Assembly: GCA_035498035.1 (NCBI GenBank)
Contig: DATKAN010000026.1
Location: 104,621 to 168,620, forward strand
Reading direction: 5' to 3'
From: Nitrospiria bacterium
GTDB taxonomy: Bacteria > Nitrospirota > Nitrospiria > JACQBZ01
DNA length: 64,000 nucleotides
Under the pieces are notes generated by a model that had not been told where the DNA came from, searched no databases, and worked only from the letters and a program-made list of their open reading frames with translations. Within the stretch, counting starts at the first letter, position 1, and every line of letters begins with the position of its first letter. The position numbers and the translations under genes are program-made. Of the stretch, positions 19,247 to 27,608 are shown in pieces.

Positions 19247-19810
19247 ATGAACGCCCCGCGCAACGTTGCCGTGATCGTCGGGAGTCTTCGCAAGGATTCC
19301 TTCAGCCGCAAGATGGCCCATGCGCTCGCGGCTGTCGCGCCTGCGTCCCTCAGGCTGCAGATCGTCGAGATCGGTCCATTGCCGCTCTATAATCAGGATC
19401 TTGATGGAGCCGATCCGCCGGCCGCCTGGGTCTCTTTCCGGGAACGGATAAGGGCCTCCGATGCCGTTTTGTTTGTCACTCCCGAATACAACCGGTCCGT
19501 TCCCGCGGCACTCAAGAACGCGCTGGATGTCGGTTCGCGGCCTTACGGGAAAAGCGCATGGAACGGCAAGCCGGGGGCCGTGGTCGGCGTATCCCAGGGA
19601 GCGCTCGGCGCGTTCGGGGCCAATCACCATCTCCGCCAGTCCCTCGTCTTCCTGAACGTGCCCACACTACAGCAGCCCGAGGCCTACATCGGCGGCGCCG
19701 CGGGTCTGTTCGACGCGAACGGAACCCTGTCCAATGAAAGCACGCGGGATTTCCTCCGAAAATTCATGGAGGCGTTCGCGGCCTGGATTGAAGTGAACCA
19801 ACGACGCTAA
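19247..19810 (+). CDS. NADPH-dependent FMN reductase family protein
   Basis: Flavodoxin-fold oxidoreductase of 187 residues (ChrR/SsuE/ArsH-related) that uses NAD(P)H and FMN to reduce quinones, flavins, azo compounds or metals. Diagnostic segments are the FMN phosphate loop GSLRKDSFSRKMA near the N-terminus and TPEYNRSVPAALKNALD around residue 80, then GKPGAVVGVSQGALG. I chose the ATG at 19247 because it gives the family N-terminus; the frame extends upstream into the R4 repeat. It is monocistronic and flanked by R4 fragments. Substrate unknown. Confidence 0.9.
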   Translation: MNAPRNVAVIVGSLRKDSFSRKMAHALAAVAPASLRLQIVEIGPLPLYNQDLDGADPPAAWVSFRERIRASDAVLFVTPEYNRSVPAALKNALDVGSRPYGKSAWNGKPGAVVGVSQGALGAFGANHHLRQSLVFLNVPTLQQPEAYIGGAAGLFDANGTLSNESTRDFLRKFMEAFAAWIEVNQRR

Positions 19811-19920
19811 TGAGAAGGGGTTTCCATCAGAGGCAAGCGTTCATTAGGGGCCCAGAGTGCCTGGGCATGCCTTTGAGTGTGTCAGTCCCTTACCCTCCGC
19901 CAGAGTTTTTGCTTAAGATC

Positions 19921-19951
19921 GCTATGCGGTCTAATGCTCCATTGCTGATAT
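19921..19951 (-). repeat. R4 core fragment, inverted
   Basis: The reverse complement contains CAATGGAGCATTAGACCGCA, the core also found in the tRNA-Ser leaders. The 210-nt gap 19811-20023 holds nothing else that I can support. Confidence 0.5.
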
Positions 19952-20023
19952 AGAGGCGACGTGTTAAGCCGGTCGGCATAAATATAAAGATAAGTTGCAA
20001 CGGATATCAGTATTATTTGAACG

Positions 20024-20995
20024 ATGACGAAGCGGAGAACTAAGACCAAAAGGTCTCCAGCAAAGCGCAGGATGGGCCGACCCTTCGAGCGTGCAGTGGC
20101 GATGATCCAAGCAGGGTTGGATCCTAAAATCACAGTCAAACACGATGAAAAGCTAAAGGACAAACACGGCCACCGGCGTCAGTTCGATGTCGTCTTACGA
20201 GGAAAATTTGGCGGGCACGAGGTTCTTGGGGTGATCGAATGCAAGGATTTACAGGGTCCTGTAGGTACTCCCGTCATTGATGCCTTTATTACTAAGGCCG
20301 CAAGCGTGGGTGCAGATCTGAAGTTCGTTGTATCGAAGCGCGGATTTTCTAAGCCGGCCCTCAAAATCGCCGCTGACAACCACGTAAATACTTTATCTCT
20401 TCTGAAGAGCCCCACTGAAAAACATGGGTTTTCCGTCGGCGACTATGTATATGCATGCAAGCTTACCTGGACCTCCGTAAGGCTTGGGGCCGTCTTGACC
20501 AACGGTACAACCCTGTCAATCCTCGATCGGCCGCAAGATGTGTGTGTGAACGGCTATTCTATATTCGAGTGGATTCTCCAAGAGGCTCATTCCACTTTTC
20601 TGAGGATTCCGGAACCCGGTTGGTACAGACTACGGCTTAGCTTCCGCGAACCAGCCACGATAGTTTTATCCTCGGGGGCGCACCAGATCCAGGTGCTGGA
20701 GGTTCACCTAAAACGTGAACGCGAGTACCGGCGAAAGGCAGCTTTCGCTGTTGGCAGTGGTTTTGTCGATTTTGGTTCGAAAGAACTCAAGGTTCCGGGA
20801 GGGGGATCGATTGAAGTATCCTTCACCGCGGACCCACATCTTAAAGATTGGGAGCCCCTTGATGCACTTCCGGAAAAGCCCAGCGCACTAGTGCCAGGAA
20901 CATTGTTCGTGTACTCAAGGCCGGCTGAAGTACCCCATTCCTCATTTGACGCTCGGAGTGTTGCGGAAATTACATTCAATCCCCTTGTTACCTAA
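20024..20995 (+). CDS. Orphan PD-(D/E)xK restriction endonuclease-like protein
   Basis: A 323-residue protein with a very basic N-terminus (about 12 Lys/Arg in the first 17 residues) and an Mrr/VSR-like nuclease core. The putative metal and catalytic residues are Asp55 (RRQFDVVLRG), Glu72 and Lys74 (VIECKD). GTPVIDAFITKAASVGADL and FVVSKRGFSKPALKIA follow, as in Mrr_cat domains that sort DNA ends or cut modified DNA. Residues 150-323 form a beta-rich region with no recognised domain. No methyltransferase or specificity subunit is adjacent. Base composition is AT-richer than the neighbours, suggesting transfer. It could be a stand-alone defence nuclease or a DNA repair factor. Confidence 0.75.
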   Translation: MTKRRTKTKRSPAKRRMGRPFERAVAMIQAGLDPKITVKHDEKLKDKHGHRRQFDVVLRGKFGGHEVLGVIECKDLQGPVGTPVIDAFITKAASVGADLKFVVSKRGFSKPALKIAADNHVNTLSLLKSPTEKHGFSVGDYVYACKLTWTSVRLGAVLTNGTTLSILDRPQDVCVNGYSIFEWILQEAHSTFLRIPEPGWYRLRLSFREPATIVLSSGAHQIQVLEVHLKREREYRRKAAFAVGSGFVDFGSKELKVPGGGSIEVSFTADPHLKDWEPLDALPEKPSALVPGTLFVYSRPAEVPHSSFDARSVAEITFNPLVT

Positions 20996-21085
20996 TTTAA
21001 ACCGGAGCCGATTCTGAGGGGACCGAGTCTGCTCACGGCTATGGCCGCTGAAATATGGTGCTGCCGGTTTAAGAACCGGCTGCGA

Positions 21086-21331
21086 TCATCCGATCTGAGC
21101 CAGAATCTTTTTCTGTTCCTTTGGAGAAAAGTCCTGTCCGTAAAAACGTAGAAAGATCTCTCTCCGGATCTCCCGCTGATCGGCGTTCGGATGATTCGTC
21201 AGAATGGATGCCAGGACCTGGCGGCGGGCCAGGTCGAACATGGAAAATCCCATCTTCAATCGATCCTGCCCGCTCTTCTCCATGATCATCGCATTGAAGC
21301 GAGCTTCCACTTCAGGAGGTGTGTCTCTCAT
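21086..21331 (-). CDS. Small hypothetical partner of a nucleotidyltransferase
   Basis: An 81-residue soluble, charged, mostly helical protein starting MRDTPPEVEARFNAM. I chose this ATG (21331) because it overlaps the stop of the nucleotidyltransferase gene by 4 nt and the frame upstream lies inside that gene. The segment SMFDLARRQVLASIL and the ending SPKEQKKILAQIG are amphipathic. Strict coupling to the nucleotidyltransferase suggests a two-component toxin-antitoxin-like or abortive-infection-like unit, but this is inference from arrangement only. Confidence 0.7.
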   Translation of the reverse strand: MRDTPPEVEARFNAMIMEKSGQDRLKMGFSMFDLARRQVLASILTNHPNADQREIRREIFLRFYGQDFSPKEQKKILAQIG

Positions 21332-21870
21332 CTGTTTGCCTCTTGATAGATTTTCTGGAGTCCCAGTTTGGCCACCCACTTTTGAATGTACCGCCGATCC
21401 AAATCGGGTACGGTCTGAAGGAGATTTTTTACATCCCTGATCTGCATTTCGGATTGGCTGTCGTTGGCCCAATCCAATTTGGATAGGATGAGGTCCTCCG
21501 GTGAGGCCACAAAAACCCTTGACCCCTCAAACTCGACGGTGCGCCTGCGTTCAAATTCGACCCGGCGGTATTCTGTATCTTTTCTAATGATAAAGTCAAC
21601 TTTAACGACTCCTTCCCGATGAATGATGTTGAACATTCCCTTGCTTTGAAGCGCGTGTTTCACGACATCCCGGTCAATATAAAAGTCATTCGAGAAAAGG
21701 GAGAATAGTTTCTCGATCTTTTCCTCTCCGACCTCGATGATGATATCAATATCCCTTGTCATTCTAGGGACGGTATAGAAATTCGCGGCGATCGAGCCTG
21801 TCACCATATATGGCATCCCGGCCGATTCCAGCCTCTGAATTACAATTTTTAGAACCTCCTGCTCGTTCAC
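21328..21870 (-). CDS. AbiEii/MNT-like nucleotidyltransferase
   Basis: A 180-residue protein of the minimal nucleotidyltransferase superfamily. The fold signature is visible: VTGSIAANFY (Gly25, Ser26) followed by RDIDI (Asp40, Asp42), and a third acidic strand VKVDFII near residue 93. A C-terminal SPEDLILSKLDW motif is typical of AbiEii-type and DUF6036-type proteins. Such proteins occur as toxins or antitoxins that modify RNA ends. The 81-residue gene follows with an ATGA overlap. It has no visible link to the genes around it, and the region between the two tRNA-Ser genes looks accessory. Confidence 0.82.
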   Translation of the reverse strand: MNEQEVLKIVIQRLESAGMPYMVTGSIAANFYTVPRMTRDIDIIIEVGEEKIEKLFSLFSNDFYIDRDVVKHALQSKGMFNIIHREGVVKVDFIIRKDTEYRRVEFERRRTVEFEGSRVFVASPEDLILSKLDWANDSQSEMQIRDVKNLLQTVPDLDRRYIQKWVAKLGLQKIYQEANR

Positions 21871-22088
21871 GATACGGTCTCTTTTGTTTTCCCTATGATA
21901 TCTTGGAGGGCGACTCTTTTCTTATACGATTTATAAGGGGAAATTATACAGAAGATTTGGAAAAAATGAAAAATGTTTTCGTGTTCATCTTCATTCAAAA
22001 ACCCGCTTTTGATCGTAGGCCCCTTGTGCCAGGCCCTGTGCTTCCGTTATCATAGATTATCCGCAATAAATTGATGGAGGGTAGTGAG

Positions 22089-22676
22089 ATGCGAAGATTC
22101 ATGCGAACGGCTGTCGTGGCATTACTACTATCGTCCCTGGCCGGCTGCGGGTATAACGATCTCCAGGGCCTCGATGAGAACGTGAAGTCGGCCTGGTCGG
22201 AGGTCCAGAACCAGTACCAGCGACGGGCGGACCTGATTCCGAACCTGGTCAACGTGGTCAAGGGATACGCGGCGCACGAGCGGGAGACCTTGGAGGCCGT
22301 CACCGAGGCCCGGGCCAAGGTGGGCTCGCTGCAGGTGACGCCGCAGACGCTCAACGATCCCCAGAGCTTCAAACAATTCGAGAACGCGCAAGCCGGTCTG
22401 ACCTCGGCGCTTTCCAGGCTGATGGTCGTCGTGGAGAAATATCCCGATCTCAAGGCCAATCAGAATTTTCTGGACCTCCAGTCCCAGCTCGAGGGAACCG
22501 AAAACCGGATCACCGTGGCCCGCAAACGCTACATCGATTCCGTGAACGAGTACAACAAGATGGTCCGGTATTTTCCGACCAACCTTACGGCCCGGTATAT
22601 CCTCCATTTGGAAGTCCGTCCCAATTTCGCGGCCACGACGCCGGGCGCCGAAAAACCGCCCGAGGTGAAGTTCTAA
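22089..22676 (+). CDS. lemA: LemA family lipoprotein
   Basis: LemA-family membrane protein of 195 residues. I chose the ATG at 22089 because GGAGGG lies 7 nt upstream; a TTG six codons earlier is in frame. A signal with lipobox LAGC sits near residue 20. The family core follows: WSEVQNQYQRRADLIPNLVNVVKGY at about residues 37-62, EAVTEARAKVG, and a C-terminal YFPTNL segment. It is followed after 1 nt by two TPM-domain genes, a conserved lemA-TPM arrangement of unknown function in the envelope. Confidence 0.93.
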   Translation: MRRFMRTAVVALLLSSLAGCGYNDLQGLDENVKSAWSEVQNQYQRRADLIPNLVNVVKGYAAHERETLEAVTEARAKVGSLQVTPQTLNDPQSFKQFENAQAGLTSALSRLMVVVEKYPDLKANQNFLDLQSQLEGTENRITVARKRYIDSVNEYNKMVRYFPTNLTARYILHLEVRPNFAATTPGAEKPPEVKF

Positions 22677-22677
22677 G

Positions 22678-23556
22678 GTGCGTCTTATTGGGCCAGCGTG
22701 TCTTTTCGCAGCCTTTTTGACGGCCGGAACGTCCTCGCCGGTTTGGGCCGCCGTCCCCCAACCGGCCGGATACGTGACGGACGAGGCGGGTCTGTTAACC
22801 CCTTCACAGATCGCCGCGTTGGACCGGGCCCTTTCCGAATACGAGCGGCGCACCTCAAACCAGATCGTCGTTCTGACAGTGAAATCCCTCGAAGGGCAGG
22901 ACATCGAGTCCTATTCGATGGCGGTCGCGGAGGCCTGGAAGGCGGGACAGAAACATAAAGACAACGGGGCCATATTGATCGTGGCCCCTAACGAACGCCG
23001 GGTGCGGATCGAGGTCGGGTACGGTCTCGAAGGCATTCTGACCGACGCGAAATCGGCCCGGATCATCCGGAACATTCTTGCGCCCCGGTTCCAGGCCGGC
23101 GATTACTACGACGGGATCAACGGCGCGGTGTCGGCCATGGAGGCCGTGATCGGCGAGGAATTCACGGCCGAACGCAGGGTCCCGGAGGCCATCCAGTCGT
23201 TTTTCCCGATCCTGATGATGCTTCTGTTTTTTGCGGGTCTGATCGGTCTGATTCATTGGACGGCCGGGGCGATCGCGGGAGGATTTCTGGCCGGGGGCTT
23301 AAAGATGTTCGCCGGGCTCGGTGGGATCGGTCTGATCCCGGCCGTTTTTCTGGGGCTGCTGCTCGGGGCCGTCGCCCCGTTCTTCGTGAGGCTCTTCTTC
23401 GGATTCTACGGCGGCCCGATGGGCGGCGGGAGGTGGAGCGGGCGGTCGGGGTTCGGGGGCTTCGGCGGGTTGGGCGGGGGCGGGTTTGGGGGCGGGGGTG
23501 GATTCTCGGGAGGCGGGGGGGGCTTTGGCGGGGGCGGGGCCTCGGGGAGATGGTGA
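22678..23556 (+). CDS. TPM domain (YgcG-type) membrane protein with Gly-rich tail
   Basis: A 292-residue protein with GTG start. It has a signal peptide (cleavage after VWA near residue 24) and an extracytoplasmic TPM domain at residues 28-160 (YVTDEAGLLTPSQIAALDRAL, SNQIVVLTV, VRIEVGYGLEGILTDA). Two or three transmembrane segments lie at about residues 165-240, and the last 50 residues consist mainly of glycine, as in YgcG proteins, where the tail may aid secretion or binding. It starts 1 nt after lemA and overlaps the next TPM gene, so the three form an operon. Confidence 0.92.
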   Translation: MRLIGPACLFAAFLTAGTSSPVWAAVPQPAGYVTDEAGLLTPSQIAALDRALSEYERRTSNQIVVLTVKSLEGQDIESYSMAVAEAWKAGQKHKDNGAILIVAPNERRVRIEVGYGLEGILTDAKSARIIRNILAPRFQAGDYYDGINGAVSAMEAVIGEEFTAERRVPEAIQSFFPILMMLLFFAGLIGLIHWTAGAIAGGFLAGGLKMFAGLGGIGLIPAVFLGLLLGAVAPFFVRLFFGFYGGPMGGGRWSGRSGFGGFGGLGGGGFGGGGGFSGGGGGFGGGGASGRW

Positions 23557-24200
23557 TGCGAAAGGTCCGCCGATATCTCACCCCGGATGATCAAGAACGG
23601 ATCCGTCGAGCCGTGGCCGCGGCCGAGTCCCGCACGCGCGGCGAGATCGTGCCGATGATCGTTCAGGCGAGCGATTCCTATGCCCGCCTTCATGTGGCGG
23701 GCGGGATCGGCTTCGCCGTCACGGCCTTTGTGGTGGGGTTGCTCCTCCGGCCTCAAAGCCATCCCTCATGGTTTTTACTGCTCGAGATTTTGGGCTACAT
23801 CTTCGGCAATCTTCTGTTCCGGATCGACGCCCTCAAGCGCCTTTTCCTCACGCACCGGGAAATGGAGGCCAAGGTTTTCGATCGGGCCCTTCGTGCCTTC
23901 TATGAACACGAACTGCATAAAACGCGGGAATCCACGGGCATACTGATCCTCGCCTCGCTATTGGAACGCCGGGTTCAGATCCTGGCCGATCGGGGAATTC
24001 ATGAAAAGGTGGGCGATGCCGAGTGGCGGAGGGCGGCGAGCGTCCTGACAAGGGCCCTGAAGGAAAAACGGACCGGCGACGGGTTTTGCGAAGCGATCGC
24101 GATCTGCGGCGAGGTGCTGGCCCGGCACTTTCCGGCCGACAGAACAAGTCCGCATGGGAATCTCAATGAGCTGCCGGATCAACCGATTCAGAGTGATTAA
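23556..24200 (+). CDS. TPM domain membrane protein
   Basis: A 215-residue protein. I chose the ATG at 23556, which overlaps the upstream stop in TGATG with GGGGAGA just before; an ATG two codons earlier is possible. The N-terminal part (DDQERIRRAVAAAESRTRGEIVPMIV) begins a TPM-like domain that is interrupted by two transmembrane helices at about residues 45-90. The domain resumes with TRESTGILILASLLERRVQILADRGI. Such cytoplasm/membrane TPM proteins regularly follow lemA and ygcG. Function unknown. Confidence 0.88.
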   Translation: MRKVRRYLTPDDQERIRRAVAAAESRTRGEIVPMIVQASDSYARLHVAGGIGFAVTAFVVGLLLRPQSHPSWFLLLEILGYIFGNLLFRIDALKRLFLTHREMEAKVFDRALRAFYEHELHKTRESTGILILASLLERRVQILADRGIHEKVGDAEWRRAASVLTRALKEKRTGDGFCEAIAICGEVLARHFPADRTSPHGNLNELPDQPIQSD

Positions 24201-24273
24201 AAAGAGTCATTGCAATCAACCGATGTTTTGAATAGAATAAACAACTCCAATGGGTTGACCGGATCTTTAGGAT

Positions 24274-24386
24274 TGAAAATAGATCAATGGTGAAATAGAC
24301 CGCATTCTCACACCGTTATGATTCTTGTCTATTTTCTATTGCTCCATTGTTCGAATGCTCTGTAAAATTTGCAGAGCAAATTTTAC
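24274..24386 (+). repeat. R4 MITE-like repeat forming the leader of tRNA-Ser(GCU)
   Basis: Closely similar over 113 nt to 18913-19025. The terminal hairpin is CTCTGTAAAATTTGC (24358-24372), loop AGA, and GCAAATTTTACGGAG (24376-24390), again reaching into the tRNA 5' end. The C-to-T change against the other copy turns a G-C pair into G-U, so RNA pairing is kept. Confidence 0.85.
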
Positions 24387-24478
24387 GGAGAGGTGGCCGA
24401 GCGGTTGAAGGCAGCTGCCTGCTAAGCAGTTGTGGGGGGAAACCTCCACCTAGGGTTCGAATCCCTACCTCTCCGCCA
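24387..24478 (+). tRNA. tRNA-Ser (anticodon GCU)
   Basis: Acceptor GGAGAGG (24387-24393) pairs with CCTCTCC (24468-24474), with discriminator G and an encoded CCA (24476-24478). The anticodon loop CTGCTAAG gives GCU. The long variable arm (TGTGGGGGGAAACCTCCACC) marks a class II tRNA, and the T arm is TAGGGTTCGAATCCCTA. Confidence 0.97.
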
Positions 24479-24539
24479 TTTATTTACGCGATGCATCCGC
24501 GTGGGATTCGGATGTGAGAGGAAGCCCGCCCAATAGACC

Positions 24540-27392
24540 TCAGACGCCTGCAAGCGGATCAATACCGAAAGTCTTCTTCATCCAAACCCAGTAAGGAGGC
24601 AGGTCGGTTTCTTTGAGGGATTCGGCGTGGGTCCCTTTTTCTTTCAAGAGCTGCGCCAATCGCAGCTGGGCCAAATGCTGGGCTTCGTCGGTTTGCCCGG
24701 ACATGCAGAGCGCGTAAATACGAAACCGGAATGCCTGATCACGAAGCTCCGGGGACCCCTCGGCCCGGCTCAAAGGCTCGACGGCCGCCGCGTAATTGCG
24801 TTCGGATATGAATCGGACGCCGAGGTGATACTGCAGGGCCGGGTTTGAGAGCGCCTGAGGATCCGCCCCGGATACGATTCGTTGGATATCCGAATTGCTT
24901 CCCATGAGCCAGAGCGCCGTGGTCGTCAGACGGGATCGGGTCAACAGGGAGTGAAGATCTTCGATGCCCAGATGCGACCGGGCGCCGTACCATTGCGCGT
25001 TGATGACGCGCTGAATGTCAAAGTAGGGAAGCGAATCATTCCGCATACGCACCGGCCAAAGACCTTGGATCAGAGGGCTGGTTCGAAAGCGTTCTCGATC
25101 GGCGAGTACATCCATCCAGCCTGCAAAAAACCGGGCCACTTCCTCCGGAGGCTCGAACGGGGCGCTGATTCGTTTGGGATAGTTGTCGACCAAAGGCGGG
25201 GTGTCGCGAGTGAGTGTCCTCAGATAGTCGGCATCCCCGATGAACAGCGCCCCCAACTGCTCCGGCCGTTCCACCCCGACCGCCGATAGCTCGGGCGCGA
25301 CGACCCGGTCGTTCCATTGGCGGGTGAAATCCTCCTCCGACACCGGGCCGGTCGCGTGCCGGCTTCCCACCATCATGAGGCTTACGGCCGTTCCGTTCCA
25401 AAGCGAACAGTCCTCGAACACATCGCAAAAGGCCCGCAGGATGGCCTTGGTGCTTGAAATGGAGAGGTTGGAGAGGGGCAGCCAATAGGTGACCATGCCG
25501 CCTTCGGCGAGCCGGTTGTAAATGAGCTGGTAGTACTCGCGCGAGTAAAGGTTGACGACACCGGCCACGTTCGTCGGCGGCGGTTCTCCCGTGATCAGAT
25601 CGAAACGCTGATCGGTCGTCTGAAGAAAATAGCGCCCGTCTTCAATATGAACGCGCACCCGGGGGTCATGCAGGGGATTGTCGGCTCCGTTCGGATAGAC
25701 GACGTCGCTCATTTCCAGAACGTCCCGGGAAATATCGACCACATCGATGGTTTCAACGCCCCTTGAATCCGTCAGCGCTTTCGCCGTGTTTCCCACCCCG
25801 AAGCAGATCAGGAGGGCTCGTTTGATATGGGGATGAACCGCCATCGGCCAGTTGACGAAGAGATCCATGTAACGGCGGTCCTTGTAGTCGTTCGCCGACA
25901 TCGAGTAGGAGTTGGTGAGCAGCCTGTAAGCCAGGGGCTTGTCCCACAGGGTCCTTTCAAAGTAGATGATGGTCTGGGTCAAGCCCTCGCGAATCGCCGC
26001 GATCCGTCCCGGAGCGCCTTCGTCGATAAAACGCTTCACCGGGAGCGTGAGGTAGCCCCTTGTCATGGATCCGAAGGGAAACAGCGCCGCGATGAGCAGA
26101 AACACGACGGCGGCGACCGTGGCGATCCGGCGCGGGGCCGGGCCGTTCACCAGCAGCCACACCCCGATGCCGCCGTAGAGGAGCGCCAGGAGAAAAAAAG
26201 ACCGTTCCATTCCTAAGACGGGAAGCAGAAAGAATCCGCCGGCCAGTGAGCCGAACGCGGCGCCGATGGTGTTGGTCAAGGTCAGCGCTCCGACGGTCGC
26301 GGTTTCCGAGGCGAGATCATTCCGCAGGGCCGCGCCCAGGAACGTAAACAGGACACCGGACAGAAAACAGACCGGGAACATGAGCGGAAGACCCAGATGC
26401 ACGATATCCAAGGCCTTAAAAAGTTCGAGGGTTCCATAGGGGTGAATGACCAACGGGAACGTCGCATAGGAGACCACGCAGAGGGAACCGGCCGAGAAAG
26501 CAACCGGCGCATTTAAACGGTGGGCATCGGGCCAGAGCCGCAGCATATAGGATGCGGCCAAGCCCCCGAGCGCAATGCCCGCCAGTACAATCCCCAACAT
26601 AAGCGCAAACGCGACCGTATGGCCTAGTATAAAAAGGAGCAGGAAGCGGAACCAGACCACCTCCAGGGCGAGCAGGCAGAATCCCGAGAGAAACGCGGCC
26701 GCGAGCCAACGGCTCCCCTTATCCAAAGGAAGCGCCTCCCGGACGGGGGGCCCGGAGGCCGGGGTCTGACCGGGGGATTTGCCCGCAAGCCATCCGGCGG
26801 CGCCGGCGGCAACCGTATTCAGCGCCCCGGCGGCGAGCGCTGTGCCTTGCACCCCAAGGATGCGGATCAATTCCAATTCGCCCAGGACCACTCCGACGAC
26901 CGCTCCCACGGTGTTCCATCCGTACAGTCGGCCCAGCACGTGTCCAAAATTCTCCGCGGGGCCGGAGAGAGCCTTTGTGAGCAGGGGCAGCGTGATTCCC
27001 ATCGCCGTGGTCGGAATCAGCAGCAGGATAAAGGCGATAAAGAGTCGGATCGGATTCAGGACCCAGGGGTGATCCAAGAACGGGCCAAGCCAGGGCGCGA
27101 GCACCGCTCCGAGGACCGGAAACAGATAGATGAGCCCCACCCCCGTAAGCCCGATGGCGAGCTCGGCGATCGCATAGACCCGAATCGGGTTGCCCAGGCG
27201 ATCGCCGTAGCGCGCGGCCAGCGCGTTGCCCAGCGCGAGCCCGCCCATGAAGCCCGAGAGGACGAGGCTCGATGCCCAAACGCTGTTGCCGAACGCCAAA
27301 CCCGCCTGGTGGAACCAGAGTGTTTCAAAGATAAGCGCGGAAGCTCCCGAGAGAAAGAAAATGCCGTAGAGAAGAGCCCTCATAACTGACAA
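24540..27392 (-). CDS. Fused MFS-type membrane protein / spermidine synthase-like protein
   Basis: A 950-residue fusion. About residues 1-420 are a chain of 12 or more hydrophobic helices of the kind annotated as fused MFS/spermidine synthase, beginning with SGASALIFETLWFHQ. Residues 480-720 form a Rossmann methyltransferase-like domain with ALLICFGVGNTAKAL, the acidic VDISRDVLEM loop, HIEDGRYFL and a DLITGEPPPT strand. The last 200 residues look like TPR-like helices (NYAAAVEPLSRAEGS). The family name does not prove aminopropyl transfer, and the enzymatic substrate is unknown. It is monocistronic. Confidence 0.88.
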   Translation of the reverse strand: MSVMRALLYGIFFLSGASALIFETLWFHQAGLAFGNSVWASSLVLSGFMGGLALGNALAARYGDRLGNPIRVYAIAELAIGLTGVGLIYLFPVLGAVLAPWLGPFLDHPWVLNPIRLFIAFILLLIPTTAMGITLPLLTKALSGPAENFGHVLGRLYGWNTVGAVVGVVLGELELIRILGVQGTALAAGALNTVAAGAAGWLAGKSPGQTPASGPPVREALPLDKGSRWLAAAFLSGFCLLALEVVWFRFLLLFILGHTVAFALMLGIVLAGIALGGLAASYMLRLWPDAHRLNAPVAFSAGSLCVVSYATFPLVIHPYGTLELFKALDIVHLGLPLMFPVCFLSGVLFTFLGAALRNDLASETATVGALTLTNTIGAAFGSLAGGFFLLPVLGMERSFFLLALLYGGIGVWLLVNGPAPRRIATVAAVVFLLIAALFPFGSMTRGYLTLPVKRFIDEGAPGRIAAIREGLTQTIIYFERTLWDKPLAYRLLTNSYSMSANDYKDRRYMDLFVNWPMAVHPHIKRALLICFGVGNTAKALTDSRGVETIDVVDISRDVLEMSDVVYPNGADNPLHDPRVRVHIEDGRYFLQTTDQRFDLITGEPPPTNVAGVVNLYSREYYQLIYNRLAEGGMVTYWLPLSNLSISSTKAILRAFCDVFEDCSLWNGTAVSLMMVGSRHATGPVSEEDFTRQWNDRVVAPELSAVGVERPEQLGALFIGDADYLRTLTRDTPPLVDNYPKRISAPFEPPEEVARFFAGWMDVLADRERFRTSPLIQGLWPVRMRNDSLPYFDIQRVINAQWYGARSHLGIEDLHSLLTRSRLTTTALWLMGSNSDIQRIVSGADPQALSNPALQYHLGVRFISERNYAAAVEPLSRAEGSPELRDQAFRFRIYALCMSGQTDEAQHLAQLRLAQLLKEKGTHAESLKETDLPPYWVWMKKTFGIDPLAGV

Positions 27393-27608
27393 CCGTCTTG
27401 TCCCAATTCGATTCTCAAAGTCGGTCCTTTCAAATGAAACGGGAGCGTGTTTTCAGCGTGGAGTATAACAAGCCGGCCTCGTGAAAGCAAACGCATCCTT
27501 CACGGCATCCCCTCGCTTGATCCATCTTTTCGTTGCAAATCGGCCGTAATTCTCTTAAAATAAGCTCCCGTATTTACGGATTCTTTGAACGCCCGGAAGG
27601 AGTAATAA

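Noticed and set aside
23162..23762. Arg/Pro-rich open frames opposite the TPM genes
   Set aside because: They are antisense to the glycine-rich tail of the TPM protein, and their composition is the mirror of Gly codons.
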